A DNA stretch of 64,000 bases from Leptolyngbya sp. CCY15150 (GTDB lineage Bacteria; Cyanobacteriota; Cyanobacteriia; RECH01), in the NCBI RefSeq assembly GCF_016888135.1, contig NZ_JACSWB010000175.1, positions 1-64,000 on the forward strand. The letters are read 5' to 3'. Shown one piece after another: positions 63,191 to 64,000 of this stretch. Position 1 is the first letter of the stretch. The number at the start of each line of letters is the position of its first letter. Both the position numbers and the translations under genes were made by a program. A model generated the notes under the pieces. The model saw only the letters and a list, made by a program, of their open reading frames with translations. It was not told the origin of the DNA and made no database searches.

Positions 63191-64000
63191 ATGTTTCAGG
63201 CGACCCGCCGTCGTTTAGCTCTGTGGTATACCACCGTGACAGCGGTGCTGCTGCTGCTGTTTGCCACCGGGTTTTACGTCTACGTGCGCAATACCTTGGT
63301 GGAGCGGGTGGACGATACCCTCAACCATGTGGTGGAAATTATCGGGCGATCGCTGGTGATTGAAGCCATGCCCCAAGACAATCCCCTTGCGCCGCGTCAG
63401 TATCAGGTCAACCTAGAGGCGAGTTTTCGCGACAATGCCGATACGGTGGAGGATGACCATATTGATCTGGAATGGTTCAGTCCTACGGGGGATCTGCTGT
63501 GGTCTACTTTTGCTAGCCAGCCCCAGATTCCAGTTCACCTCAATCCCCAGGGTGAGACGGTGCATCTGAGCGGCGACCAAGTACTGCGCCAGGTGACCCA
63601 GCGGATTGAGCAGGGGCGGCAGGTGTTGGGCTATCTACGGGTGAGTCATCCTTGGTTTGAGGTGACCAAGCCCACGCGGCGGCTGATTGTGGATTTGAGC
63701 CTAGGCACCAGTTTGATGGTGGGTGGAGTGGCGGCCATTGGCTGGCTGCTGTCGGGGTTGGCGATCGCCCCCGTGCGCGACTCCTACCAACGACTGAAGC
63801 AGTTCACCGCTGATGCATCCCACGAATTGCGCAACCCGATCGCCGTGATTCAAACCAATGTGCAGGCGGCGCTGACGGATCCAGATCCCGAATGGCAGCA
63901 GCAGCAGCTCCAGGTGGTAGAACGGCTCACCCGGCGGCTAGGGCGACTGGTGGATGACCTGCTGTTCCTGGCTCGCCAAGACAGTAGCCTGGTGACGCTG
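63191..64000 (+). CDS. Sensor histidine kinase, RppB/Hik type (cut by window edge)
   Basis: The first 270 residues only. Two membrane spans (about 14-35 and 175-200) flank a periplasmic sensor domain; after the second span the H-box ASHELRNPIAVIQTNVQAAL and LTRRLGRLVDDLLFLAR are read, the start of the dimerisation domain. The HATPase lies beyond 64000. The layout recalls nickel/redox-responsive kinases such as RppB, but no regulator is seen before it. Confidence 0.82.
   Translation, partial: MFQATRRRLALWYTTVTAVLLLLFATGFYVYVRNTLVERVDDTLNHVVEIIGRSLVIEAMPQDNPLAPRQYQVNLEASFRDNADTVEDDHIDLEWFSPTGDLLWSTFASQPQIPVHLNPQGETVHLSGDQVLRQVTQRIEQGRQVLGYLRVSHPWFEVTKPTRRLIVDLSLGTSLMVGGVAAIGWLLSGLAIAPVRDSYQRLKQFTADASHELRNPIAVIQTNVQAALTDPDPEWQQQQLQVVERLTRRLGRLVDDLLFLARQDSSLVTL

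Overview
The window is a stretch of cyanobacterial chromosome. Evidence: the palindromic octamer GCGATCGC (HIP1) recurs throughout genes and spacers from about 4.9 kb onward; there is a Form IB rbcL-rbcX-rbcS cluster (a beta-cyanobacterial arrangement), psb30 of photosystem II, a Cph1-type phytochrome with its Rcp1-type regulator, two cyanobacterial class III adenylate cyclases, and homologues of plastid-conserved ycf46, ycf35 and ycf55. GC content is moderate to high. The genus cannot be fixed from sequence alone. No tRNA, rRNA or CRISPR array was seen.

Layout. 0-4.9 kb is an accessory region almost free of HIP1: a trypsin-like peptidase with its Trypco1 partner (a predicted conflict-system module), an ATPase-tail relic, a SUKH/SMI1-KNR4 protein and a stand-alone methyltransferase. 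4.9-8.1 kb holds phosphoglucomutase, an esterase and a GNAT acetyltransferase. 9.0-12.6 kb is the multidomain adenylate cyclase cyaC. 12.6-16.1 kb is a divergent three-gene set, URC4 (DUF1688), uracil phosphoribosyltransferase and a URC1-like GTP cyclohydrolase II homologue, matching the URC uracil-degradation pathway. 16.3-25.4 kb holds an M23 peptidase, a CyaB1-type adenylate cyclase, two signal peptidases, a dihydroorotase homologue with a degenerate metal site, and an HtrA protease. 25.5-30.7 kb has ureD, then ffh, rpsP, khpA and phoH. 30.7-38.1 kb holds a double histidine phosphatase, two half-size GDT1 transporters, a YkgJ protein, psb30, sodB, an acyltransferase/hydrolase pair and small membrane proteins. 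38.8-41.2 kb is rbcLXS. 41.5-53.8 kb is dominated by signalling: a pseudo-receiver/Ycf55 protein, the overlapping phytochrome-regulator-hybrid kinase operon, an orphan receiver, an SDR protein, a hemerythrin and a site-2 protease, with a MITE carrying a clean 8-bp target duplication. 53.9-64 kb holds AtzG/AtzE amidase, ycf46, a HigBA-like toxin-antitoxin pair, ycf35, ureC and the start of a histidine kinase.

How it fits together. Nitrogen salvage is a theme: URC genes (uracil ring opening, urea as an expected product), AtzEG (carboxybiuret/urea-type amide hydrolysis), and urease genes ureC and ureD, which are scattered rather than clustered. Light and cAMP signalling is the other theme: CyaC, CyaB1-type and Cph1-Rcp1. 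The strongest candidates for less-described biology are the Trypco1/trypsin module at the left edge, the URC set, several proteins of well-known families that lack key catalytic residues (dihydroorotase, SDR, receiver domains, cyclase), and the MITE pair.
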